In this document: positions 33,817 through 47,516 of the stretch, one piece after another
How the letters are laid out: each line of letters begins with the position of its first letter
How positions within the stretch are numbered: position 1 is the stretch's first letter
From: Synchiropus splendidus
Lineage: Eukaryota; Chordata; Actinopteri; Syngnathiformes; Callionymidae
Reading direction: 5' to 3'
NCBI RefSeq assembly: GCF_027744825.2
Contig: NC_071347.1
Coordinates: 10,973,501 to 11,037,500 of the forward strand
DNA: 64,000 nt
Position numbers and translations under genes: made by a program
The notes under the pieces: generated by a model
Seen by the model: only the letters and a program-made list of their open reading frames with translations
The model's database searches: none
What the model was told of the DNA's origin: nothing

Positions 33817-35913
33817 CTCTCTTAGAGGCCTGGGCTGCAGATCTGTGCCAAACGGCGGGTTCAGCTGCAGGGCTCGCCCCGGCATACGTCTCCATAAGTG
33901 TCTATTAATCCACAGTTATGCTGCGTAAGTCAGAGCTGGGAGCTCAGCACAACATCACACCCACAAAATACTTCTCAGATCTTATTCTGCTTGTGTCACT
34001 GCTGACAATTTGAAGTAATATCTAAACAAGCTGGAACAAATGAGAGCGCAGCCGTCTCCTCCCATGAGACGGTAAAACATGGCGGCGGTTGAAGATGAGA
34101 CGCGGTGAAAAAGGGCCTAATACAAAGCTTGTGGAACACATGTGAGTGTGGGTGTGTGGAAAGGCGTTTTGGATTCAAAGGATTCAACATGTTGCTGAAG
34201 GCCTGAGACTTTCATTTCCAAATGTATGTACTGGTTTGTCATTGTTTTGTGTGTGTTTTCTCAGATTTCCAATGCGAAATACCTAAGCTCAGTTTGACTC
34301 TAGAAGTGTCTCTTTATCACAGTCATCTCCAGCGCTATCTAGCCCCTAGCTAGGTCTTTATATTTTATGCATTTAATCAGCTGAGCACATCCTTTCACTG
34401 CACCAACTGATGTGCAGTTTGTGGCTTTGTGCAATATACAGTATGCAATATTGTTCGATCCTCAGCTCCATAGCCCGACACCATCGCTGCTTGATTTCTT
34501 TCTTTATCTCACGAAGAATTGCTCCGCTATAAACAGCTCTTTTGCTAGTGTTGGATTATCCCTAACTTCTGTATACTGTATTTGATGTCGCTCTCTGTTT
34601 GTGGAGTTGCTGCTCTGTATTATTGTTGCTTTGTTTTTCCAGCTTTCACCTGTCCAGGGGATGAAAGAGACAATGACAGAATCAGTGATGTATCGCTACT
34701 TTTTTTTTACTGATATTTATAGTCAGCAAGTCAAAAAAAGTGCGAATAGAATACGCATTTCACTGCTCTCCCATTGATTGGTGTTTTTACAAGTGAGATT
34801 ACAAGACAAGACACAAGATTTATGCTCTGACTGGGTCATTTTTGGAAGGTTCTGTTTTGTCTTTGTTCTTTTTGAGTGCAATGTGCCGTTGTTTTGAATA
34901 AAACAGAGGGTTAACCACGTGTCTCCCAGACAAGCTCAACAAGCAGCGTGGCCATGTCATGAGAGCTCCTTACTGCAAACAAAAAAAAAAGATGTTGCAA
35001 AAATGTATATTTGTCCAGTCAACAAGATGCCACTGAAGTTGTGCGGACGCGCGCTATTGCCATGTTGGACTGCCACTTTAAGTGTCCACTATTCGACGGT
35101 TGGTCATTTACAGAACCAATTCCGTGAGTTGGGAAGCACAGCCAACACATGTAGACTGTGTCTTGCCACCAGGACTCAAGAGTGGATGAAGTTCTGGTTT
35201 ACACGATAAGCAAGTTTCAGAAACCAACCTGATACTGATATGTGTAAAAATTGGGGTGACACCATTTTTCCATCCTTATCTCACAATCATGCATGATATA
35301 TTGACGTTGGGAAAGAGAACTTTTGGGTCCGATGCCAACAGCAAAGGCAGCCTTCACAATGGCATGTTACCGCGTAGGTGTTTCAATGTAGTTAAAATAC
35401 ATTTTCCGTCCCATGAGGTATTCCACGTGTGGATTCCAAGGTGAGGGGAGACATCCAGAAGCTCTCTTCACGTATTACAATGGATGTCAGTTGCTGAAGT
35501 CACTGTGACTGAAACGCAATGGCCGTTTGCTTACATAACCCCCAACGGCAGTATTTTTCTTTTTCAAGTGACACGCTGCCCTCAGGATATGCCACGGAAG
35601 GCGGAGCACGTGCATCACTGTAAGATTGACTTTTTAATTCTAATGACAGAACAGAAATGAAAGATTGCTGTCAATAATTTTAGACCTCACAAAATTCCGC
35701 TCTTGCACTTTTGCCTTGTCCTCAATGCGATGTCAGCATCCAAAGTCCCATATTGTAACAGCAACAGTCGAAGCCCTTATGAAAGATAATGTAATAAGAG
35801 CTAGAACTTTAATTAAGATTCCATTTTCTCAGGAGTTAAAAAAAAAAAACTCCCCCATTCTCTGCGTTAAATGAAAGGTGGGCTTCATTTTGATCCGGTT
35901 TCTAATCGGGCCA
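33817..35913. other. Sequence between the two duplicated elements, no gene seen
   Basis: Unique sequence with ordinary short frames on both strands. It carries no repeat that would explain the duplication of the flanking elements. Positions about 34900-35600 contain scattered short frames without domains. Confidence 0.5.
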
Positions 35914-36102
35914 TCATTCATCTCTCAGTCAGCTGCAGCGCTGAGCTGGGGCCTCCAGCAAGAACTAAAACCCATGACTACATTTGCTTAAATGACTTTG
36001 ACTTGATCGAAGACCCTCATTGTTATTTCAATCTTTGGTGGTTCTAATTGCTCCGAGCTAGAATGAACATATTCCTAATTGATACCCAGTAAGAGTAAAA
36101 AT
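35914..36102. promoter_or_regulatory. Candidate duplicated enhancer, copy B
   Basis: The collinear partner of 33633-33816, about 2.28 kb downstream in the same orientation. It retains GCCTCCAGC, GCTTAAATGAC, AAGACCCT, TGTTATTTCAATC, TAATTGCTC, CTAATTGATA and AGTAAGAGTAAAA, with a few small insertions (for example between GCTTAAATGAC and AAGACCCT). Sequence outside these borders is not obviously similar, so the duplicated unit is short. Either copy could be the original. Confidence 0.6.
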
Positions 36103-37500
36103 CAAAAGAGCCCACCTGCGAATCACTCTTCATATCAGCCACATGGCTTTTGCCCAGGCAGACAATAGATTAAACAATGAATGAATGATTTATTAGCTGT
36201 CGTTGTCGTGCTATTTAGATGGATGGCTGTACATGCGGCATGACCCCACTTCCTTGTTCTTTGCCTTGTATCCCAGAGTACGGAGGGAGGAAGGGGGGCA
36301 CGCTGGGGGATGTTGGCAGGGCGGGGCGGGTCAGGAGCACCGGCGGTCAGTGACAGGACCCCGCCACTTGATCAATGATCCCGGGATTGGAAATTGCATG
36401 AGGTGAGAGGCAGCTGTGGCTGAACTTCAAATAGAAAGTGTCGGCGAGTGTGAATGTTGGATGAAGTGAAAGCTCCCGAAAAGTAACTACCTTTACTCTC
36501 TCTAACCTCTCCTCTCTTCCCCATCTCTCTCCCTCTCTCTCAAATGGGTTATTCTGGCGATGGCCCTGACAGGCCATGGTTTGGATTTTGATTTATGTTC
36601 CTGTGAAGCTCAAATCAAAGATTCCATCTACTGCTGCTTTATGGCAGCTGGGATGATGAATGGTGCAGTCTCTCGGTCAAACCAAGCCTCTGTGTCTTTG
36701 CCCCACATTTTAATTGCTAAAGTAGCCAGTCATCGCTCAGCCCTCCCACCGACTCCCCCGCCTCTGAACCGCATCCTCTCTGTTTCGCTCAGCCCATTGT
36801 CTCTCATTCACACTCAATAATGTACCTTTAGCTAGTCAAACCCAGATCTCCTTCATAAACCTCCAAATTGGCACCAAGAGAGAATCTGGGTGAGGAAAAA
36901 TGACGCCCATCCTGACGCTACATTAGACTGAAACATAGATTTTGCGTAGCGCGACCCTTTACTTTTAAGATTTAGGAACACTTTATTCAAATATTCATTT
37001 GTCTTTGACGGAAGGTTCTCCGGACTAAACCGGCGTGGCTTTAATTTATTCTGTTTAAATGACCTGTGACAGAGAGGCCTGTCTAAACTTTCTAAACTAC
37101 ATCGTTCTTCGGTTGATACAACCTGGCGTCAATCGACTGGTTCCATTCCAAATAGTTAAGAAGCTACATAAGTGATGTAAAGGTCATTTTAGGTTCCTGG
37201 TTTGGTCATGGTATTCTTTGGTCAATTTTGAAAGATACTGTCAACTTCAGCTGTAATAACTAAGAGATAAAAGAGGACAGGATTATGAACCTACAATGCA
37301 GTATTGGAGCGACAGTGCACAAAGAAGTTTGGAGAGCAAGTTAAGGAGGTCACACTCAGGCGGTTAAGACGTGAGAGAGGAGCATAAAGTGGGAGGAACA
37401 GAGAATAAAGTCGGAGGCAGTGGCTTGAAGAAGAGGAGTGAGTAGGAAATGATGACAAGTGAAGAGGGAAGAGGTTCCTTTGTGAAGACACGTGTGTCCA
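36103..37500. other. Intergenic sequence, no gene seen
   Basis: Mixed composition. 36270-36420 has a G-rich stretch, 36480-36545 a pyrimidine-rich stretch, and 37310-37500 is purine-rich. No gene is supported. The region directly after copy B (about 36170-36420) is non-repetitive and could belong to the same regulatory neighbourhood. Confidence 0.5.
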
Positions 37501-37600
37501 ACTCAAGCTTCAGAGGCCCAGCCAAGTTGTTTTATGTGGCCTGCAAGATTGCTGCCTCAATATGAGAAGCTATTTGAAAATGTGTCTTGACATGTGGTTG
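37494..37600 (+). mobile_element. hAT-type terminal fragment
   Basis: GTGTGTCCAACTCAAG, followed by an AGAGGCCCAGCC-type segment and GTGGCCTGCAAGA, resembles the end of the widespread vertebrate hAT group whose termini read like GTGTCAAACTCAAGGCCCG. Only one end is seen. A related end occurs at 47517. Confidence 0.45.
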
Positions 37601-37925
37601 ATGATAACATGACACACGGATCACTTTTCATTGAACTGGAGATTTAAGCTGACCACAGAAACCACAGAAATCTGAAACATTGATCCAATAAAAACAATAA
37701 TCGAGACCGTTCTCAAATTTGGTCAGGATCTGGACATTTCTGAACACAGGCATGTCAGTCACTATTTTTAAAAATAAAAACAGTAGATAATAATAAGATT
37801 TGCAAAGTGATATGTTGAACTCTGCCTTTTTAATGAGCTAAAACACTTTTATTTTCTTGAGCTTTTTCCTTTAACAGAGTCATGTGAGGGTGGGGCCTTT
37901 TACAGCTATTGAGGGTGGTTAATAG

Positions 37926-38100
37926 AGGACACCCTGGACAGGACACTAGTCCATCCCTTAGCACACATAGACTGACAACCACCCAAACACAGGTATGAAA
38001 AATGTTTCATCAATTGAGCTCTGAATTTGTTCAGACTGGGGGAGGAAACCAGAGTTGGATTCTGGATTCAAACCCACAAGGTTGTGACAGGCAGCACCTT
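37926..38100 (+). repeat. Degenerate fish dispersed repeat, second copy
   Basis: GGACACCCTGGACAGGACAC, then GTCCATCCCTTAGCACACATAG, then CAGACTGGGGGAGGAAACCAGAGTTGG follow the order of the common teleost dispersed repeat also recognised at 13197-13390. This copy is closer to the usual form in its first third. Confidence 0.6.
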
Positions 38101-41100
38101 GACGGCAACATTTTTAAATTTATTCTTTTGAGCCGACCTTTCTGTGTACGGACATCTGAAAATGTTCTGACGCAGATTACAAATCCGGCAGATTTATAGA
38201 TAAACGATGACTCTTTTTAAAATGTAAATACCGAATGAATAGAGTGCTGCTGAGTTTGTATCGATGGTGAGAGTTGCAGGTCTGTTTGACTCCCCCTGTG
38301 TTTGCACTTGATGTACAGCAAACATGACCGACGAGGGGGAAAATTCATTCCAGCATCAACATAAAAAGCCACTTTATTTAGCGTAAGAAAGCGTAGATGT
38401 CAGGCGCTGATAGAGTTTATGTTTTCTCGCTATTTTTCAAAAGTAAACACATTCTGCCGAACATGACATTACTAAGTAGGTTAAGTATAGCCCCGGGCTG
38501 TCATCCATCAGTACGGAATGAAGCGAGCATATTCTGCTCGATGAGAGGTGAAAGTTTTCCACTGTGCCGCGATGACATTTAATTTTTCACATCTCCGCTG
38601 TGTTCCTGGGATGAATTTTGGCAGACCTGGTGCAATTTAGCTGCTTGGCAGTTTGAAATTGGGCGATGAATCACATCGTGGATTCAATGGGAGCCAGTCG
38701 CTGCACAATATTTTCTCTGTGTCAGAATGGAAAAAGAGGGGGAGAGAGACAGGGAGAAACAGAGGAAGGCGGAGGGGGGTGGAGGGTTCGATTGTGTTCT
38801 CCAATCATCTTCCACTCAAGCAGCCTATCATCCTTTCCGCCGCCGCTGAAAACAAACTGCTGGAGTCAACAATTATACGAGAAGTCGTGTGTGGCTACAG
38901 ATTCGGAGCAATGGCGGAGGTCTTTAAGGTCTGCACGTTGGATGTTTTGACAAAGAGCGGCGGAGAAAGAAATCAATAAAGTCAGGACTTTGCCAGTCAC
39001 TGAGCCGAGCGCCGGGGAATGCAAAAGCTGCTCTCCAACCCCGTGACAAACTCAAAATGAGCAGCCAATAGACTGACACCGCTTCTGACACCAGCCATTT
39101 ATTAGCCCTGCAGTAGAAGATGGTGGTCTGTATCTGCAGGAGCACACCTGAATGGAGAGCACAGCCAATGTTTGAATACGTGTAGAGGAGTTTATCTGAA
39201 AACCAACCATGTCATCATCGCTCTCACATCTCTTCGGTCGCTGCTTCACTTTAACACTTCTCTCGAGCCCACAATGCGCCTTTTACTGGGCAATCCAGCC
39301 GCTGCTGCTGCTGCCCTTAAACCACCTGAACCACCTACAAACCCTCCAGGAGAACCGGCAGCAATTTGAACAAAAGTGGCCGGAGCTTCTCCTTCCTCAC
39401 TTTATTTTTGTTATCAAAAAGATTTACCACCCAGGAAGTCTAAAGGGGAAAAGTGAAGAGATGGGAATACAATTATAAATTGGAGCGAGATGATGTTTAG
39501 ATTAGATAGACTAAACAATAAAGACAGACTATATATTGTTTTTGATGTTACTCTGCTGTCCATGTGTTGACAGTTTCTGTCGGTGCAGTAGTACAAGCTG
39601 TGGTTTACTAATCACTATTTCTTACTTATTAACCACAGACTAGATCAACTATTAATAACTCTCTCCATTCATTTATTTGTACTACTTATTCTAGTTTAAA
39701 TCTGTCATAAAATTCTTTGTTTCCACAATGGTGCACTTTCCTTCCTTGAGAAACAAGTGCTGCAGATCAAATAAAACTCTTCCGCTGAAGGCACTGAATC
39801 ATTACTTACTTGGATGGTGCGTTCCAAATTGAATATCGAATGAAGGAATGATACATGGACCAATATTACCAGGCATCAGTCAAATGATTGTGTTCAACCT
39901 CTGTGTTTGCATCATCCGCTCCAGCGAGCACTGAAAAATGATCACCTCCATTCATGGGACTCTGACATATGACCTTTCTCTGGAGCGGGCCGGGACCTGG
40001 TCTCCAGTGACCTCTCCCCCTTTTGTGAAGGAGCTTTGGAGAGAAATACACTGCTTAAGACATGGATGGAGCTTTCTGAATGTGTAACCCATGAACTTAA
40101 TGGAATATTACCAAGACTCTATGCACTCATTTTGACTGTTGTATTTAGCCATGATAGTTTCATTACATCATGTAAAATATACTACTAGCTTTTAGAAACC
40201 GGCAGGATCTGAGGGCCCTGTGTTGTGCTCCTACGAGGGCCAGCTTTTTTACAACGTATTCAAGGGACCAGTCCAAGACGGGCTACATTAGTTATCAATA
40301 AAACCTGATAGTCACTTCTCAAGTAAACATGGAGCCATGCTAAAAATGGCGCGCAGGCTCCAATATAAAAATGAGATGAGCTGTTGCCTGGGTTTTAATT
40401 TAGGTCTTTAACTGCAGGAATGTAAGGTCAAAATAAAGTGTGGCGATGAATAAAATGCCAAGGTTTGAGGCTGTATGCTACGTTTTTGGTACAAGGACCA
40501 AACACAACAAGCTATTTCTGTCTGTACAAATCAACATCAACAGATACCATGTTGTGGTTAAGATTGTTGGCACTGGATCAGAAATATTCAATTCAAAACA
40601 TGGAAAAAAAAGGTAATTTACTGATGATATTTGAACTATGTCATGACTTATTACATGAGTTTCAGAGCATGTTACAAGTGAACTTCTCAGATCAGTCCTT
40701 AGATTGGTCAGTTTAGGTTGTATTAGCTCACCCATTCAAGTGGTGCCACTGTGCCTTTCAGTTGGGACAGAGAGCTGCGATCACCCCAGTCTATGGGTCA
40801 GTACCATCCTGCAGGATTTAGCTGACCATCAGAAACTTCACCATGGTCACCATGGTCAATCAAAGGACTGCGACAATCTGTATTGTCCGCAAGCTGGATA
40901 GGAATGATGTATGGAGAGCTCATGGCAAATGGAACCAGGACAACGGAGCATTTTGTGTGGCCGTCATACTTTAAAAAAGTATTCACTATGTAATGGATAA
41001 ACATTAAATGGACCATGACATTTCATCTGGCTGACACTGTTTATAACTATCACAACTTGGAAAGCAAATGAGGGACCCTTTAATCTTGCCAGGTGATTCT

Positions 41101-41112
41101 TTGTAACTATAA
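38101..41112. other. Intergenic sequence with candidate conserved stretches, no gene seen
   Basis: 38200-38600 and 38650-39150 are non-repetitive and contain TAAT and GATA-type cores and CpG-containing segments. 39880-40060 is a balanced-composition block (GGAGCGGGCCGGGACC). These look more like regulatory non-coding DNA than decayed repeats. Frames such as 38653-38979 lack domains and splice context. 40150-41110 is ordinary AT-rich sequence. Confidence 0.4.
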
Positions 41113-41798
41113 GGCCGGGGCCCATGGTTGGGCCACGAGCGCCACCTAGAGGGTGGCTAAAAGTGTTTTTTGTTTTACACCTTTGGGCCCAGAGACGCTC
41201 AGTTTTAATACATGAGCCACGTATGGTGGCAGCAGTGTGTCACTGAATTGACTTGACAGCTGCAAATCTGTGATAGTTACCAACTGTGGAGAAGTTCTTG
41301 AAAAAAAGAAAAAAAATGATAAAGAAAGTGATGTCACCCCCAACAGTAAAAGGTGTTCATAAAAGCACCTGTTGAAGCAGTTTTGAAAATTAATTGGAAC
41401 ATTTTATGGCGATACCTTCATTTACACTTTACTTATATCTTCTTTTCAGTTTAAATAAAATGTATTATTTTTATTTTATGATATTTAGACATGGTTTTAA
41501 TGTATTTATTTTATACAGAATTTTATTCAGTTTTACCAATTTTCTCAACAGTTTGCATCAAGTACATTTTTTTCTTTTGTAAATTTGATGAACATGACTT
41601 GGACCTGCTACTGCTGCTGGTTGGACTTTCCCATGACAAATATCTTTGCAATGATCACACGTTTCATGAGGTTTTTGGTTTGTTATTGATCACAAATGAA
41701 ATCAAGAGTAATAAATCAGTTCTATTACTCAAATGGGCCCAGGACCCATTTGTTCTGGGAAAGGTGGTCCCCGAGATCAAAAAGGTTAGGAACCCCTG
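41113..41798 (+). mobile_element. hAT-like non-autonomous DNA transposon, copy 2
   Basis: This 686-bp copy is the reverse-orientation partner of 548-1228. It begins GGCCGGGGCCCATGGTTGGG and ends GGTTAGGAACCCCTG. An ACTATA hexamer lies just outside both ends, possibly the remnant of a target duplication. The 126-codon frame across 41491-41871 spans the element's T-rich interior and flank; it shows no transposase or other domain and is not a gene. Confidence 0.72.
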
Positions 41799-44700
41799 CA
41801 CTATATCACTAGTTTCACAAGCTACTTTCTGTTTTGGAGCCTTTATTTTCCCACCTGGAATTTCAGTCTGAGTCTGAAGAGCAGTGATCCTGCTTCGGCA
41901 ATTCGGTATCTGTGTGGTGTTTGTGTACATGCTGCTGAGTGCAAGTCTTCTGAAGTAAAAGTAGAGACTGTTGGAGCAGAAGGACAATGGGACAATTTGT
42001 ACAATCGCAGGAGAAGGCAGAGAAGCAAGATGACAGTAGGGAGGGTGAAACCTCCACGTGTTTGATGGTGATTGGAGACATCACTAACACAAACAATGAG
42101 GCGGAGGATGACAACATCTTCTGCATGACGAGTGTGTTTGTGAAGGCTGTCCTCACACAACGAGATGACACTTTGAATCATCCTCACCAGCGAGACGTGG
42201 ATGCACAGTGACACGCGCAAACACGTCTAAACACACATTCACGCACAAAGAGATTTCGCTTTATATTCTCCAGACTGATGTCCAAGTATGCAGAGGCGAG
42301 CGAGGTGGGGGACACCAGGGGTCACTTTGTAAAAGGGATCTGTGTGTCTTGTTTGTCATTCAATACAGAGCAGTGGAGAGGTGAAATTAAAGCCGGCAGA
42401 CAAACGTGAGCTCGTGTGTAACACTCTTGGAAGGAATATTGCCCTTTCAGAATATCATTCTTTGCTTCATTTGTGCCTCTCATGACCAATCATAAACCTC
42501 CACGACAGCCCAGTGGTCTGTGGCCACTCTAGAGCACTGACCTTTCATCTGTCACTTCCTTTACAGTGATCTGCTATTTTGTTGTATCAGTGCCGTTGTC
42601 GAGCGGTTGAAGCAAAACAGCATTGAATTTTGCGTGGGGGAGCTGAGCCATGGCAGGTTTGCTGAGATTGTGATGGAAACAGGTGCATGTGTCGGAGACT
42701 TGGCCGCTGAAGTCTGGGTTTCACACACCACCACTCACCTTTCCGTCTAGCGGCCTCAAAAAATAAACCCACGTATGTTCAAATTCAGGTGTCTATGATA
42801 AAACACACACGTCTTGGGAATTCCTGCGGACATTTTGATATGCGCTATTGAGCACTCTGTTCCTCTCATTTTCAGTGCCCGAAAAAGATCCCACCCGGCC
42901 CAAATGGAACCCTTTAACTGTCTGCTAACTGGGGCTGAGGCCAGTTTAGTGCATCCTCCTAAGACTTGTATCAAAATGAGGCACTCTTTTGATAAAGAAG
43001 CATTTTTAGTATGAGTGCATCACGTTACTGATCCCAGAATGTTGAATTGCATGTACAGTAACCACCCCAACTTGAATATCCAGAGCAGCACTGGAAGTGC
43101 TATGCAATTGTGCACCGCGAAAAAGATGTGAGTGTGGACGCACTGGAGTAGAGGCACTACATTTTTTGCTATCATACTCATATAAAATCACATTTGATCT
43201 GTTATTAAAATGTTCTGTTATGATATTATAACACTATTATTGAAGGTGAAGAATAGTTTTGCTACGTACAGTCAGTATTTGATAGGTTTCTCTACCTCCT
43301 TCCTGACTGAAATGACATCGGGGGGTGTTTTTGATTTTATTAAAAAAGTAACATAAAACTCATTTGTAGGTCTTGCACTGCTACTGTGCAAATTTGTAAA
43401 CTATATCTATAACTGTTTTCTCTTATACACAACTACACTATATGGAGTAAACACGTACTATTTTTTATCATGTCCTCACCTTTATTTTAGTCTTCAGCTG
43501 TATGGAGGAAAGAAAAAAAAAGAATCATATCTCTCTGTCATTTTTGTTTGTGTACTTCAAAAGCTGCAGTCATTTTGCCTCAATGATCCCAGGGAATTTC
43601 AAAGTCACTCAAGGTCAACCAAAAAGGTTGGCATATATGCAGTTTGTACAGTAATATACAGCAAGTCATTGTGAATGAACAGTGAGGTCTCGCCATGTGA
43701 AAACATTTATCCAAGTAGATCTTGTTTCTGGAGGCAACAAATAAGTTCTGCCATTGACGGGCACACAATAAATGCAATGTAGCTATACAACAATTCCAAC
43801 TCAGTCTCTGTTGTCTTTGATCTTCTCTGGTTTTCGTTGAAATCTTGCACAGTCACAGTCGAGTTATGGTCAATCAGCCTTTGGCAACCGAAAAATAATC
43901 TAATCTCTGTTTTTTGATGACGACTCGTTGGTGCCAGAACTTGAGCAAAAAAACAACAATTGGCCATAAAATGTTGAGCAGATCTGAATAGTCCACTGTT
44001 CAAAGAAATCGTCCCCATCTCATGAGTTTTAACTTTAAATAGACAAACTCTTTGATATGCTCAAATGACAAACTGTCTGACAAGAGAACAGGGCTTTTTT
44101 ATCTTTCTGACTGGAATGAATTAAAATGCATCTTGACTTTCGATACAATGTTGCAATGTGATACAGTATGGAGGGTTCAAAGCAAGGTCCATCAACAGTA
44201 ACTAACAAGCATGCACAGTGTAGCCCTGAAAAGTCAAGTAGTTTTGATGCATCCGTTTTTTGCAACTTTTTTGAGGAAGCCACAGCATCCAAAATACAAT
44301 GACCAATGCAAAAAATTAAATCCTGATCATGCCAACAATACTGGCATGAGCAAAGTGAAAATGTTTCGGCATCATATCCTCCAATGTTTGCATGTAAAAC
44401 AATGTCAAATTGAAAACTTCAGCAGTATCAGATAAACCCACTCAAGAAAACACCTGACCTGGAACATGTAGCCATATTAGCATCATTCAGGACCCCCACT
44501 TCTGACACCAGTGGTGACATGAAATGGAAAGTAACTGCTTCAAACCCACTCTTGTTGTGTTTGTTTTCAGAGGGGAACTTGAACACAGACCTCTGCACTT
44601 GCAGTCTGGCTCCTTTGAGAAAATGTCAGTGAGTGCGCTTATTCAATCTTGGGTCCAGACAGCCGGTATGAAGACTTGAATTATCAGGCATAAGGGTTGT

Positions 44701-45320
44701 AGTTTCAGTGGACAAGCCTTCATATTTCCGATCGAATCACTGTACATTATTGTAGTGCAGACCATGACGTTGAACTTACAGTGTAAACTGCACCCTCAAC
44801 CATCTACCCACTTGTATGGTGTAGTGGACTTGGATCCAGAGAGAACAGTTCTTTCACATGAGTGCAAAAACCAAACTCAAGTGCAACTGCTCTGAGGTAT
44901 TTTAGATTTAGATGGCTGATGGGTTCAAAAAGATTGTCATGTGCTCTTGGACAGTTGATTGTCTTGTGATCTGACGTTTAAAGCGACACACTGTGTTGGA
45001 GCACAAATAGTCTTTCTGCAGATTTGAGGCTGTGTTTGTTCAGCTGAAATGCAATGAACTTTACTGGATCAGGACGTTGGAAATGTCAGTTCAAATGAGA
45101 GAGCACAACACTGGTTTCACACATTTTGGTGGGGTCAATAGAAACGTCTACCTTTCAGATGATGGGAGACATGAGGGTATATTTATCCACACAGAGTAGT
45201 GTTTTCCTCTGGGAAAGACTTGCAAATACTTCATGCTATCTGCTTCATCTGTCATACTCGGGCTTTGGGATCTCTTGGGCCACCATGACTTGGAACCCCA
45301 GGTCAATCAGTCAAATACAT
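41799..45320. other. Intergenic sequence, no gene seen
   Basis: Mixed unique sequence. Overlapping frames on both strands at 41840-42220 have no domain and no splice-supported structure. 43190-44440 is AT-rich. No RNA gene or complete transposon is recognised. Confidence 0.5.
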
Positions 45321-45430
45321 GACTTAGACTTAGACTTTCTTGAGTGTCATTGCACAAAAACATATCAATATATTATGGCAACGAAATTTCAGTCTGAGGC
45401 CTCCGGTCTCCAAAAACAAAACTATAAATA
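45321..45430 (-). mobile_element. LINE 3' tail fragment (reverse), copy 1
   Basis: GACTTAGACTTAGACTTTCT, then TGTCATTGCACAAAAACA, then GGCAACGAAATTTC and CTGAGGCCTCCGG form the reversed 3' tail of an L2/Rex-type fish LINE. A closely matching copy is at 51769-51880. Only the tail is present, typical of 5'-truncated retrotransposition. Confidence 0.7.
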
Positions 45431-47514
45431 CTAGTCAAGAAGATGTACAAATAAACAGTATTGCAGCTATTGTCTATATAATGACTTAACCAGACAATCC
45501 CACTTTTGATACCATTTGTCACATTATACCTAATAAACTTCCCAACTGCACATTGAACTCTCCATGACCCTTTTTATTTCAGTTTTTCACAATAGGTAAT
45601 TGGGTTTATACTCTGGTTTTGCCCCCTAAAAACGGTGAATTCCATTATGACTTTGGTGAAACTATACCTTTGAGGCTTGCATTGGTGGAGCCTTGCATCC
45701 AGTGAGGGAATGGTTCAGAGTTCCCACTCCTCAACTCTGTACGTCTTAACTTAAGAGCAGGCATCGCATGTGACCTGACATGAAATAACCTGCAAACATT
45801 CAAACTTCAGAGGGCATTTGGACCAGATATATTGCCCATGTATGTGTTGCAGCTGCCATGTTATTGTTGGTATTACCCACTGAAGCTATGTGAGAAAGGT
45901 GACTACTCCATTAGTGCTGTTGACGTGCATTATAATGAATACAGTAAAGGCTTTTGGCAGGCCTATTACAGCACCGGGCCCCCAATTCATTCCCATCCAC
46001 ACAAATATCTCCTCTCGTTACCTAATGGACCTGTTTGCATTTGTTACCAAAAGGCTCGACCCGCTCCCCGCTGAGTGCTTCAGATAGATTTCCCATCTCA
46101 GATCTGAGCAAAGTGAAGTCAGCTTCGATTGAAGCCGACATCCGAGGAGTACTTCAGGGCAAACCAGCTGTGACTGGGCTGATGTGTAGCTGTCACTGTG
46201 TCCTGACGTGATATAATATGAAATGATATTGAACAACGTCGGTTTGGCACTAAATTGTTAGCAGGGCTTCAGGTCTGACAGCAGCCAGTTTATGGCTTTA
46301 ATCCCAAGGTCCTTTAAACCCTGTTTGACATAAATTGAGTTTGGCTTCTTGGCGTGGAAAAAAAAAAAAGAGCAATGACAGTGAAAACACTTTCCGTTCC
46401 TCTGTCTTGTTTGGGTAAAATGGAAAGTTTTCTCCGTCTGTGAAGTTTCACTTCGTTCTGAGACACATCAAGTGTAGATGTCAATGTCAACGTGGCAGGC
46501 TGGGTGCCGTTATCTTTTAACTCCCAATCTGGGATTTTGACATCACCATACATTTTCCATTAAACTGTCACCATCTCACTTTCCATCCTGCAGTCCACCC
46601 ACATCCTAAATTACAACTGTGAAGGCAAACACCTCTAAGATGGTCATCTCATCCGCTTGTTAGGACGCTGACATCAGCTTGTGATCTGTGATAAATCTGC
46701 AGTACAAAGCTCAATGAAAACCCAGAACACAGGTCTGAGGGGCGCGCGACTATGACTAATGCCCTGGCTGACAGCGAAAGATAAGACTCATCCTTCACCA
46801 CAGACGAGCCCATTTCTCAGAAATAATGTTCGTAATGGAGCACTCCAGTGTCGTTACTGTGTGAATAATCTAAATGGTGATTTAGGTTATTGGGCACTGG
46901 GGTCAGAACCGAAACACTCATTATTCCGCTCCAGACAAAAGACACGGTCGAACTAAACAGTCTGCGATATGGAGGCCTAAACATTGTTGGGAGTAAGCCG
47001 TTCTTCACGTGTAAACCTAATAGCTCGACCTGAAGAGGCGGGAAAATGGAAGGCAGTCGGTGGGAAATTTGATTCAGTCTCCAGTGTCACTGAAATCCAT
47101 GTCTGTAACAGTTTAGGCATCCGAGTTGTCACAGAAAAATCTTGGCGTCTAAATTTAGATGCTTAAAAATGATTTGCAAGTCTGTACACAACACGACTTG
47201 AACACACATCTGAAGGACTTATCAAGTCAACACCTTGCAGATGTTTGTTAGAGAAACCTCTGCAAACAATTTGGTTCTTTTTTTTTATGGATAGAGTACG
47301 AACATTTAGCCAGTATGAGGTTTGGTGGTCTGAGGATCATGTCACCAACTGTGTGGGTTTGTAATGTACCAACGTGAGTCTATAACAGTGGGAGTCGTTT
47401 AAGCATCTTGGGGTCTTGTTCAAGGAAGATGAAAGGATGCACTCAAGTGCTAGTCCGACGATCACATTCACATTATAATATTTGGAACCTATATGGTAAA
47501 AAGGTGTACATCTT
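45431..47514. other. Intergenic sequence with candidate conserved stretches, no gene seen
   Basis: 45800-46160 is non-repetitive with several ungapped stretches of balanced composition, as is 46650-47160 (containing ATGGTGATTTAGGTTATTGGG). Two overlapping + frames at 45832-46087 have no domain. I consider both blocks candidate conserved non-coding elements, on appearance only. Confidence 0.35.
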
Positions 47515-47516
47515 GG

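Noticed and set aside
41491..41871. 126-codon + frame and the similar reverse frame at 616-846
   Set aside because: They look alike only because both lie in copies of the same non-autonomous repeat.
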